Source: an uncultured Gammaproteobacteria bacterium
GTDB lineage: Bacteria > Pseudomonadota > Gammaproteobacteria > Arenicellales > JAANXG01
Assembly: GCA_947259175.1 (NCBI GenBank)
Contig: CAMYKW010000054.1
Location: forward strand, 1-44,269
Reading direction: 5' to 3'
DNA: 44,269 bases
The notes below the pieces were generated by a model. It was given only the letters and a program-made list of their open reading frames with translations, searched no databases and was not told the origin of the DNA. Positions 1 to 7,278 of this stretch are shown here, one piece after another (the stretch's first letter is position 1; every line of letters begins with the position of its first letter). Both the position numbers and the translations under genes were made by a program.

Positions 1-108
1 ATCGCCGTCGACATCGGTATCCAAGCCGGTGGCCGCGTCGTTGAGGTTGTAAACGACGGTGCCGTTGGTGCTGTTCTCGGCCAGCGCGGTGGCGTCGTTG
101 TTGATTTG
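1..108 (-). repeat. Cadherin-like module repeat, copy 2 (partial)
   Basis: This stretch aligns base for base, with scattered differences, to 1819-1925. Both encode the start of a cadherin-like module (N-E-x-x-x-N-G-T-x-V-Y-N-x-N-D, then T-G-L-D-T-D). The copy runs into the window edge, so more modules are likely beyond it. Confidence 0.7.
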
Positions 109-3100
109 AGGCGGGTCATGGTCATCTATATCGATCGTTACGTTTCCATTAACGTTGCCCAGATACTGCAGAAAGAGTGTGGTGCCGGTAACAGCCGCGC
201 GGTAGTCGGAACCGAGGTTCTGGACGATGCCGTCGATTGTCAGCCTGGCTGGTAACGCGGATTCCCAGTTGCTCACTTCGAACACCGGGGCGTAACGGGG
301 TATGAACGAGCCGACCTGAAACTCGAAATTGACGTGATCGTCAGGATCGCCGTCATCCATGGTATACGCGCCGCGCTCATCCGCAAATCCGTCTCCGACC
401 AGCGATCCATCGCCGCCGGGGATGCCGAAAGTCAGGGTCGCAGGATTCAGGTAGTCGTCCTGACGTTGTTCGGTAAGCGTGGTATCGAATCCTGACGTGG
501 TGGTATCGAAGCTGTACATCACGCTCGCGCGGTAGGTGGTTCCGATGGCCGGATTGAATTTTTGAAATCGAAGGTCCATCGTTCCCGTGTCATCGTCGCT
601 GCCGCTCAGCTCCGCGGTACCGAAGTTGCTGATATTCCGCGACGTAGCATTCACAAGACCATCCGTGGCTCCGAGCTCGAACAGTCCTTGATAGGAAATC
701 GGCGTGGCGACGTTCCCCGAATTGGAAGACGGTGCTGGATCGACGGGGGTGTAGATACCGCTGTCGCTTGTAGTTCGTTGATAGACCTCGTCCATGGCGG
801 CATCGTCCCATGCCGCGTAGGTCATGAACATCCAGCGGTTACCCGGGTTGGTGGACAGTGTGATTTCCGCGTCCACCAACACACGATCTTCATACAAGTG
901 CACATTGGTGTTGACCGTCCCGTAGGAGTTCCCGGATGCCGACATCAGCGATCCGGAATACTGGATGTGTTTGGTGACGCTGTTGTCTACCAGGACGGTC
1001 GTGGTGGTGTCCGGATCCCAGTTCATCAGCAGGGAACCAATGCCATTAATCCAATAACTGCCCAGGCTCATGGTAGACAGGATGCTGGTGGTGGGGGAAC
1101 TGGTGCCTTTGAGGAACAAATCTTCCATCAGCCCCGGTGCAAGCACCGCCTTGTATGCGGCAGTTTCGTGGACCAGATCGGGGATTACGGTCAGGGTCGT
1201 AGCGGCGCTGTCATTGTTGATCAGGCCGTCACCTACGGTCGCACCGGTCACCGAACCCTGGAGCGTGTTGCCGCTGGTGGCGGTATCGGCGATGTCGTAG
1301 GTGACGAGGTACTGCACCGACGATGTGGTAACCGATTCGCTCAATCCGCCGAAGCTAGCGGTGTTGCCGACAAAGGATGCAGTGGCGATCAGGGAATCGG
1401 CGCTGTCCCACTGGTTGGCCGTCGAACCGTCGTCGCGCCATATTTTTACTCCGTTTGCGGGCACGTCATTGACCTCAGTGCCTATGAACGACACCGTCAG
1501 GTCCGTCAAAGTGTCGGACCCGGTATCGGTCTTTAGCGTGAAGCTGTCTACGCCGAACTGAAGTCCGCCACCCCACACATCTCGGTCAGCTAGGGCGGCC
1601 CCGTCCCCGATCGTCGTCGTCTCGGGGATGTCGTTTATATCGATGGTGATGTCGGCGGTATCGATGAGGCCGCCGTCCGTGGCTTCTACAGTCAAGATAT
1701 ACTGATTGGTGGTCTCGAAGTCGAGGTTGGTGTTATCCATCACGGTGATCTCACCGGTGGCGATGTTGATGCCAAAGATGCCATCGGTGTTGCCGGCGGT
1801 GATCGAATAGGTGATGGGATCGCCGTCTTGGTCGGTATCCAGGCCGGTGTTGGTGTCGTTGACGTTGTAGACCGAAGTGCCGTTGACCGCGTCTTCGTTG
1901 ACGCTGGTGGTGGCGTTGTCGATCAGCGGCGCCACGTTAGAGACGGGTTTTATCGAGACGGCACCAATGGCCCAAGCTTCGTTGACGTTGGACCAGGACA
2001 TGGTCACGGACGCTGCACCGGTCTCCACGCTGCCGGCGCCTCTCATGTCTCCTCCCCCGCTATTCCAATACTGGGTCTGCCCGGCGCCGACGCTGAGCGA
2101 ATCGGGCTTTTTTCGCGTGACCACGTCAAACACCAGCTCGCCGGAGGTGGAGCTGACGACGGTTGTGGGTGTGGAGGTATCACCTCTTTGCGATTGAAAG
2201 GCGCCGATTGGGGTGCTCTGATCGACGTTGTTGAAGGTCATTACACCGACGACGGCCAAATCCGATGCGCTCCCGGAAAATGAGACCATGACGTTGTGGG
2301 TGCCGACGTCTGGCGCCACCAGCGCCCATATCTCAACGCGAGCCTTGTCTTCTTGCTGCTCGGTCCCCAACAGGCTCAAAGCAGCACCGTTGTATGTTAT
2401 GCCGGATACTGGGAATCCCCCTCCCGCTGGGTTGCCTGATACACCAACCAGCATGAGCCGGTTGCTGCCGGAGGTGGTGTGGGAAATGCTGAGACTGGAT
2501 CCCGTGGTCTGGCCCCAAGAGGAGGCGTCGACACTGACGGTTGCCATAACCTGGGTCCAGCTCTCCTGCGTCGCGCCGGCGACGGCGACGCCGGACTCGA
2601 TCGACCCGCGCGCGTATTCCAGTGTCCAGTCAGCGCCCAAAGATGCGTGCCCGGTGGCGTCGGTGCTGGCGGCGACATCGGCGCCGGTCAGGCTGCTCAA
2701 GGCATCGACCAAGGCTTTGCCTTCATCGCGTTCCGCCAGATTACAGCCGTAAATCAGCAGATCCCCGTCGTCGTGAAAGGCCCCGCGCCAAGTTGTCAGT
2801 TCGTTTGCGTACTGTTCGATGTCGTCCGCACCTAACCAGACGTTGCCCAGTTTGACCGTGTCGCTGTTGCCGTGGGAAATGACATGCACACCCGCCAGAC
2901 CCTGAAAAGCGGACAACTGCCCGGTGATTTGCTCGATGCCGTTGCTATCGCTGTCAAGCAGGAAGATCTGGCTGTCGCCCAGCACTGCCGTGCCGTGGTT
3001 ATCGAGTTCCAGCAGCACCGGATCGGTGGCGGACGTGTCACTGGCGGCCGAGTCCGCGTCCTCGGCGGATACAGTATCCGTGCGCGTCACTGGGGAGGAG

Positions 3101-3837
3101 GTGGCGTCCGGTAGTGCCGTGGACGTGGTTTCGGTGCGAGCGGCGCCGGTGTCTCCATCGTCATCTCCGGCTCTTATTACGCTCGCCTGATCGACGATGC
3201 CCCGTAGCAACGTCTCGTAGTCGGCCACCGTAGGATCGACGAAAATCACTTCCTGAATCACGAACTCCGCCGGCACATCGGATGCCGATGCTGGCTCGTT
3301 TTCGCGGTCGCCGCCGGAGGCTGCGGGTTCGCTAATCACCACGCCGACCGTAGTATTTTCATCCAATGACAAATCGGCGGTTGGAGGCGCCTGTGCTTCG
3401 GACCTGGGGGTGGTGTCAGTTTCGGCGCCGCCGCTGGTGGAGCCGGGGGATGCCGGCGTAGCCGTGTCTACGGGGTCGACATCGACGGGTGGAGCATCGC
3501 GCGGTTCCGCGTCGCTACCGTCGGTGCCTGCTGTCTCGGCCGGTATGTCGGATGCGGGTTCCGCGCTCGGCGAGGTCGACGTGCTGTCGGCGGGTCCGTC
3601 GGTTGATGAAGCACTCGTCTGTATTGCTGCGGGCGGAGCGACGTCCTTCGGCGTCGATACCGGTGCCGGTTCGGCCTCGGCTGGGGACACCACATCAGCC
3701 TGGACGGGAGCCGGCTCCGGCTCCGTCAAGTCATCGATGACATCGATGGGCAGGTCGGCGGACAGCAACAGCCGCGGCTCGAGCTCCTCGAAGATCACCG
3801 GCAGCCGTCGGCCGTGGTGAAGTTTGTTGTACAGCAT
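1..3837 (-). CDS. Giant LEPR-XLL / DUF4347 / cadherin-like surface protein (5' part)
   Basis: The frame is open from ATG at 3837 to the window edge (1279 codons, no stop), so the gene continues to the left. An in-frame TAG lies 15 codons upstream and no better start lies between. The N-terminus contains ELEPRLLLSAD (about residues 18-28), the LEPR-XLL signature of very large exported proteins. A Pro/Ala/Ser/Thr/Asp-rich linker follows (about 30-185). A DUF4347 domain (about 190-430) has VIFVDP, a VISHGNS motif and a LIYGCNLAE motif. A beta-rich domain spans about 430-630. A cadherin-like module (about 635-740) has the pattern NTNLDFETTNQYILTVEATD. A domain I do not recognise covers about 745-1235, and a second cadherin-like module starts at about 1240. 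It is probably a surface adhesin or secreted matrix protein. The C-terminus, where RTX or anchoring repeats would be expected, is not visible. Confidence 0.9.
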   Translation of the reverse strand, partial: MLYNKLHHGRRLPVIFEELEPRLLLSADLPIDVIDDLTEPEPAPVQADVVSPAEAEPAPVSTPKDVAPPAAIQTSASSTDGPADSTSTSPSAEPASDIPAETAGTDGSDAEPRDAPPVDVDPVDTATPASPGSTSGGAETDTTPRSEAQAPPTADLSLDENTTVGVVISEPAASGGDRENEPASASDVPAEFVIQEVIFVDPTVADYETLLRGIVDQASVIRAGDDDGDTGAARTETTSTALPDATSSPVTRTDTVSAEDADSAASDTSATDPVLLELDNHGTAVLGDSQIFLLDSDSNGIEQITGQLSAFQGLAGVHVISHGNSDTVKLGNVWLGADDIEQYANELTTWRGAFHDDGDLLIYGCNLAERDEGKALVDALSSLTGADVAASTDATGHASLGADWTLEYARGSIESGVAVAGATQESWTQVMATVSVDASSWGQTTGSSLSISHTTSGSNRLMLVGVSGNPAGGGFPVSGITYNGAALSLLGTEQQEDKARVEIWALVAPDVGTHNVMVSFSGSASDLAVVGVMTFNNVDQSTPIGAFQSQRGDTSTPTTVVSSTSGELVFDVVTRKKPDSLSVGAGQTQYWNSGGGDMRGAGSVETGAASVTMSWSNVNEAWAIGAVSIKPVSNVAPLIDNATTSVNEDAVNGTSVYNVNDTNTGLDTDQDGDPITYSITAGNTDGIFGINIATGEITVMDNTNLDFETTNQYILTVEATDGGLIDTADITIDINDIPETTTIGDGAALADRDVWGGGLQFGVDSFTLKTDTGSDTLTDLTVSFIGTEVNDVPANGVKIWRDDGSTANQWDSADSLIATASFVGNTASFGGLSESVTTSSVQYLVTYDIADTATSGNTLQGSVTGATVGDGLINNDSAATTLTVIPDLVHETAAYKAVLAPGLMEDLFLKGTSSPTTSILSTMSLGSYWINGIGSLLMNWDPDTTTTVLVDNSVTKHIQYSGSLMSASGNSYGTVNTNVHLYEDRVLVDAEITLSTNPGNRWMFMTYAAWDDAAMDEVYQRTTSDSGIYTPVDPAPSSNSGNVATPISYQGLFELGATDGLVNATSRNISNFGTAELSGSDDDTGTMDLRFQKFNPAIGTTYRASVMYSFDTTTSGFDTTLTEQRQDDYLNPATLTFGIPGGDGSLVGDGFADERGAYTMDDGDPDDHVNFEFQVGSFIPRYAPVFEVSNWESALPARLTIDGIVQNLGSDYRAAVTGTTLFLQYLGNVNGNVTIDIDDHDPPQINNDATALAENSTNGTVVYNLNDAATGLDTDVDGD
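1819..1925 (-). repeat. Cadherin-like module repeat, copy 1
   Basis: Coding repeat inside the giant gene, homologous to 1-108. It encodes the N-terminal strands and the Asp-rich calcium-type motif (DTDQDGDPITYSI) of the first complete cadherin-like module. Confidence 0.7.
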
Positions 3838-4032
3838 TATCAGACACCCAACGTCGACACAAAAAGTGCGCGCCCCACAGTACTAAAGTGTAGTCAGATA
3901 CGCTGTTTTATCCAGTCTCCACGACTAAAAAATGGTTTCCGAATCATGGATTTAAGGCCGAATTGGCGTGACGACAAGCGGTCGCCGACGGGGTGACGCA
4001 CAGCGCGCTGCGACGGCGGCTTGCGCGAGCTG

Positions 4033-4926
4033 TCAGGACTCGGGAATCAGGCGGTAGCGCAGCTCGGCCTCGAGGGGATCGAGCATGGCGCCTTGGGAGT
4101 CCTCGGCGAAAGAACCGGGACTGTGGAACTGGATTTTACAGCGCAAACCGCTGGTCAACCGGTAATCCGGGTTGGGCAGTTCCAGCCGGATGCGAAACGT
4201 CCCGCTGCCGGCATCCAACACCGGATCCACCGTCGTTACCGTGGATTCGAATTCCCCCCCCACGGGGAGTTCCGGGCGCACCGTGGCCCGTTGGTCGGAC
4301 TGGATGGTGCCGAACAACGCCACCGGGGCGACCACTTCCACGCGCAGCGGATCGATTTGCGCAAGCTTGACGATGGGGCGTTCCTCGACCGATTCCCCGG
4401 GATTGAGATACCGGTCCACGACCACGCCGTGGATCGGGCTACGGATGGTCTGCAGGTTGAGCACCTCAATCGCCCGATTCAATTCCAGCTCCGCGAGGCG
4501 CTTGTTATCCTTCGCCTGTTGCAGTTTGTAGCGGGCGATCTGGGTTTCAGTCTCGACGCGGTCGATGTCATGCACCGGCACCACCTTCTTGGCGTGCAGC
4601 TCCGAGATGCGGCGTTCGTTGCGCTGACCGAAGGCCACGTTGATCTCATTGGAGTGAATTTCCGCCATCATCGCGGCGCGGGCGCGGGCCCGTTCCACCG
4701 CTGCCTGTTCCACGCGGGAATCCAGTTTGGCGATCGTCTGGCCGGCGTCGACCCGGTCGCCGCGCTCCACGAACAATTGGTCGATGACCCCGTCGGCGCG
4801 GCTGCTCAGCTCCACCGTGACATTAGGTTCAATTACGCAATCGAGTTCCTGCACCTGCGCCACCGCCGGCAACGCGGGTATCAGCAGGAGCCATGCGTGA
4901 ATCTGCACAATTTCCCTTATCCCCAT
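4033..4926 (-). CDS. Small periplasmic adaptor (HlyD/RND membrane-fusion type)
   Basis: A 297-aa protein. Residues 1-23 form a signal peptide (hydrophobic LLLIPALPAVA, then Q), so it is exported to the periplasm. Residues about 39-70 (ADGVIDQLFVERGDRVDAGQ) are the first half of a lipoyl-like barrel domain. A helical hairpin with coiled-coil character covers about 71-150. The second half-motif (SPIHGVVVDRYLNPGESV) is at about 160-180, followed by a beta-barrel region. This is the architecture of membrane-fusion proteins that link inner-membrane pumps to an outer-membrane channel. It starts 18 bases after the SecA-like gene and lies 195 bases before the giant-protein gene, so it is probably part of that protein's export apparatus. 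No ABC or RND pump gene lies beside it in the window. Confidence 0.85.
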   Translation of the reverse strand: MGIREIVQIHAWLLLIPALPAVAQVQELDCVIEPNVTVELSSRADGVIDQLFVERGDRVDAGQTIAKLDSRVEQAAVERARARAAMMAEIHSNEINVAFGQRNERRISELHAKKVVPVHDIDRVETETQIARYKLQQAKDNKRLAELELNRAIEVLNLQTIRSPIHGVVVDRYLNPGESVEERPIVKLAQIDPLRVEVVAPVALFGTIQSDQRATVRPELPVGGEFESTVTTVDPVLDAGSGTFRIRLELPNPDYRLTSGLRCKIQFHSPGSFAEDSQGAMLDPLEAELRYRLIPES

Positions 4927-4944
4927 TTCTTAATGCGCAGGTTG

Positions 4945-6933
4945 CTATTCCGGCGTTCCGGTGAATCCCAGCAGTCGCCTAGTTTGTTCGTCGAACTTGA
5001 CGAGGTTGCGGCGTAACCGTGCGTCGCGGATTTCCGCCACGCGTTGCGCCACGTTCATCAACCACCGACCCGGAACCGGTAAGCGCCCTGTCCTCAGATA
5101 GCTTATTGTTTTTAGTATAGTCCATGGCAGCATCGCTGAGAGCAGATCGTCCTCCACAGAGGCGATGACTTCGAAATGTCCAGGATCTCCCTGGCGCCCG
5201 CAGCGCCCGAACAATTGGCGATCGATGCGCCGCGCCTCGTTGCGCTCGGTGGCGATCACATGCAGGCCGCCGATTGCGGCGACGCCTGGACCTAAGCGGA
5301 TGTCGGTGCCGCGTCCCGCCATATTGGTAGCCACGGTAATCGCCCCCAGGATTCCCGCATTGGCGACGATTTCGGCCTCGCGATGGTCTTGGCGCGCGTT
5401 GAGTACCTGATGATCCAAGCCCGCGGCCGACAACAGCCGGCTCAGGTGTTCCGATGCTTGCACCGACCGCGTACCCAGCAGCACCGGAATTCCTTCCGCA
5501 TGCAGTTGCTGCACGCGCTTGACCACCGCGGGCCATTTGCTCGCGGCGCAGGCGTGCACTCGACCCCGCCCACGCCGGCGGCGCAGCGGACGGTGGGTAG
5601 GGATGCGCACTACTTGCAGGCCGTACAATGACCACAGCTCGCGCGCGGATTCGGCGGCGGTACCGGTCATTCCGCACAATTTGAGATAGCGGCGGAAGAA
5701 ACGTTGATAGCTGGTGCGGGCCAATGTGCGTTTACGTCGTGTGATGTCGCAACCTTCCTTGGACTCAATGAGCTGGTGTAATCCCAACTCCCAGGAATGA
5801 TCCGCCAAAATCCGGCCGGTATTGAAGTCAATGATTTCCACTTTTCCGTCCTGAAGCAGGTAGTCGCGATCCTTGTGAAAAAGGTGTAGCGCCTGCAAAG
5901 CTTGTCGAATCAATGTGTCGCGCTGCGGTTGATTGCGCCACAGTTTTGCCGAATCAGTATGCTGCGCATCTAGCCATGCCCGTCCCTTTCGCGTCAGCTC
6001 CACTTCACGGCGTTGACGATTGACGCGGAAATCGCGTTGGTTTCGTAATTGCGCCGCTATAGCCAAAACCGACGCGTAGAGTTCCGACCGCGGTGCCTCG
6101 GTCTCGGTTTGCGACAGTATGAGCGGCGTGCGCGCCTGGTCGATCAACACACTGTCGGCCTCATCGACAATGGCAAAACAAAGCCCGCGAAGCAGCAACG
6201 GCTGATGGCCGGCTTTTCCCGCGCTGAACTGTTCGAACTGCCGGTCCAAGCGGCTGCGGCGCTGTCCGGACGCCACGCGGTCGCGTAGATAATCGAACGC
6301 CACCTGCTTACTGGTGCAATAGGTGACGTTGCAGCTGTAGGCCCTGTGGTGCAGGCTTGGATCGGTGATTTTTTCGGTAACCGCACCAACTGAAAGACCC
6401 AAACGGTCGAAGATGGGGGCCATCAGTTCGGCGTCGCGCTCGACCAGATAGTCGTTGGCGGTCACGATATGCACCGGTATCCCGGCCAGGGCGGCGGCGC
6501 ACGCGGGCAGCGTGGCCGCCAGGGTCTTACCGTCCCCGGTTTCCATCTCCGCCAACATACCGTTCGACAACACCCAGCCCGCCATGATCTGGGTGTCGTA
6601 GTGTCGCATCCCCAGCGCGCGGTCCGCCGCCTCGCGAACCAGCGCAAAGGCCTGCGCCGCCAGGGTTTCCTGCAAACCCTGCTGCACGAGATGGTTGCGC
6701 AGCGCCTGCACGCGGTCGGCGAAAGCTAGGTCATCGAGGGTATGCAACCGCCGGGAGCATGCGTCGACCCGGGAGAGAAAACGCCGCGCCTGGTACAGGT
6801 TTCGGTTGCACACACGCTGTGCGAGGCCATTCGTCGCGTGTATCGCTCGGTCGATTGCGCCGCCGGGCAACGGCTCTTTTTCCGGATAGCTGCCCAGCGT
6901 GGCGCCGGGACGCAGGGTGTGGGTAGCCCGCAT
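4945..6933 (-). CDS. Short SecA-like preprotein translocase ATPase
   Basis: 662 aa, compared with about 900 for housekeeping SecA. Clear SecA motifs are: GMRHYDTQ (109-115), Walker A ETGDGKT (131-137), TANDYLVERDAE (158-169), Walker B VDEADSVLID (256-265), GMTGTA (421-426), MAGRGTDI (538-545) and the arginine-finger region GRCGRQGDPG (577-585). The catalytic motor (NBD1, preprotein cross-linking domain, NBD2) is therefore complete. The protein ends just after the segment matching the start of the SecA scaffold helix (RRNLVKFDEQTRRLLGF). The helical wing, two-helix finger and zinc-binding tail are absent. The ATG at 6933 is preceded by a GGTGA-like site. It sits between two adaptor genes, so I infer a dedicated accessory SecA for the giant protein rather than the general SecA. 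Confidence 0.9.
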   Translation of the reverse strand: MRATHTLRPGATLGSYPEKEPLPGGAIDRAIHATNGLAQRVCNRNLYQARRFLSRVDACSRRLHTLDDLAFADRVQALRNHLVQQGLQETLAAQAFALVREAADRALGMRHYDTQIMAGWVLSNGMLAEMETGDGKTLAATLPACAAALAGIPVHIVTANDYLVERDAELMAPIFDRLGLSVGAVTEKITDPSLHHRAYSCNVTYCTSKQVAFDYLRDRVASGQRRSRLDRQFEQFSAGKAGHQPLLLRGLCFAIVDEADSVLIDQARTPLILSQTETEAPRSELYASVLAIAAQLRNQRDFRVNRQRREVELTRKGRAWLDAQHTDSAKLWRNQPQRDTLIRQALQALHLFHKDRDYLLQDGKVEIIDFNTGRILADHSWELGLHQLIESKEGCDITRRKRTLARTSYQRFFRRYLKLCGMTGTAAESARELWSLYGLQVVRIPTHRPLRRRRGRGRVHACAASKWPAVVKRVQQLHAEGIPVLLGTRSVQASEHLSRLLSAAGLDHQVLNARQDHREAEIVANAGILGAITVATNMAGRGTDIRLGPGVAAIGGLHVIATERNEARRIDRQLFGRCGRQGDPGHFEVIASVEDDLLSAMLPWTILKTISYLRTGRLPVPGRWLMNVAQRVAEIRDARLRRNLVKFDEQTRRLLGFTGTPE

Positions 6934-6937
6934 TTGT

Positions 6938-7096
6938 CACCAGGATCCCGGATGCTGGCGCAGGACTCGTGCCCAGCTACTATTCTCAGCAATCCACATC
7001 AGGAATTTAGGCTGTCTCTTCATAGAATTGACGTCACGAGTCTTTCCGGTGCATGCCGGGAATAGTAGCTGGGCGCCTGGAGCGAGACCCATAGCG
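6938..7096. repeat. Dispersed repeat family, copy 1 (carries palindrome-ended unit A)
   Basis: The left edge CACCAGGATCCCGGATGCTGG and the right edge CGCCTGGAGCGAGACCCATAG recur in the same order at 23714-23785, with few mismatches. Here they enclose the 100-bp unit A. The left edge lies immediately upstream of the secA-like start. A perfect 8-bp dyad (ACCCATAG / CTATGGGT, 7087-7094 and 7099-7106) overlaps the right edge. Confidence 0.55.
6973..7072. repeat. 100-bp palindrome-ended repeat, unit A
   Basis: It begins CCAGCTACTATTC and ends with the exact complement GAATAGTAGCTGG. The inverted termini extend to 15 bp (6971-6985 with 7060-7074). Unit B at 7158-7257 has the same length and matches at about 88 of 100 positions by eye. 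The unit has no coding capacity. It could be a MITE-like element or a large RNA hairpin in the transcript between the M50 and SecA-like genes. Confidence 0.8.
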
Positions 7097-7157
7097 AGCT
7101 ATGGGTCGAGCGAAGGTCAAGCGCAGGTGTGCGAGGACCAGCCTGGGCCGGGATAGT

Positions 7158-7257
7158 CCAGCTACTATTCACAGCAATCCGCGTCAGGAATTTTCGCTGT
7201 CTCTTTACAGATTTCACGTCACGAGTCTTTCCGGTGCATAACAGGAATAGTAGCTGG
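7158..7257. repeat. 100-bp palindrome-ended repeat, unit B
   Basis: Direct repeat of unit A, starting 185 bases after it, with the same 13-bp perfect inverted termini (7158-7170 and 7245-7257). The shared sequence continues for 8 bases past the right terminus (GCGCCTGG) in both copies. It ends 21 bases before the stop codon of the M50 gene. Confidence 0.8.
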
Positions 7258-7278
7258 GCGCCTGGTGAGAAATGATGG

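Larger units (their letters stand above)
6934..7278. other. 345-base intergenic region occupied by repeats
   Basis: This gap between the M50-adaptor gene and the SecA-like gene is filled almost entirely by units A and B, the 8-bp dyad at 7087-7106 and the dispersed-repeat edges. No promoter with consensus spacing and no plausible gene was found. In a shared transcript the inverted termini could fold into two tall stem-loops. Confidence 0.6.

Noticed and set aside
562-1536. Long plus-strand open frame (324 codons)
   Set aside because: It is antisense to the giant-protein gene, which has clear cadherin-like and DUF4347 content in the other strand; the plus-strand product has no recognisable domain.
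4021-5016. Plus-strand frame of 331 codons opposite the periplasmic adaptor
   Set aside because: Shadow of a gene with a signal peptide and clear adaptor motifs; no ribosome site or family resemblance.
6973-7257. CRISPR array or integron attC sites
   Set aside because: Only two 100-bp units, with no short identical repeats or regular spacers, and no attC core (GTTRRRY) at the ends.
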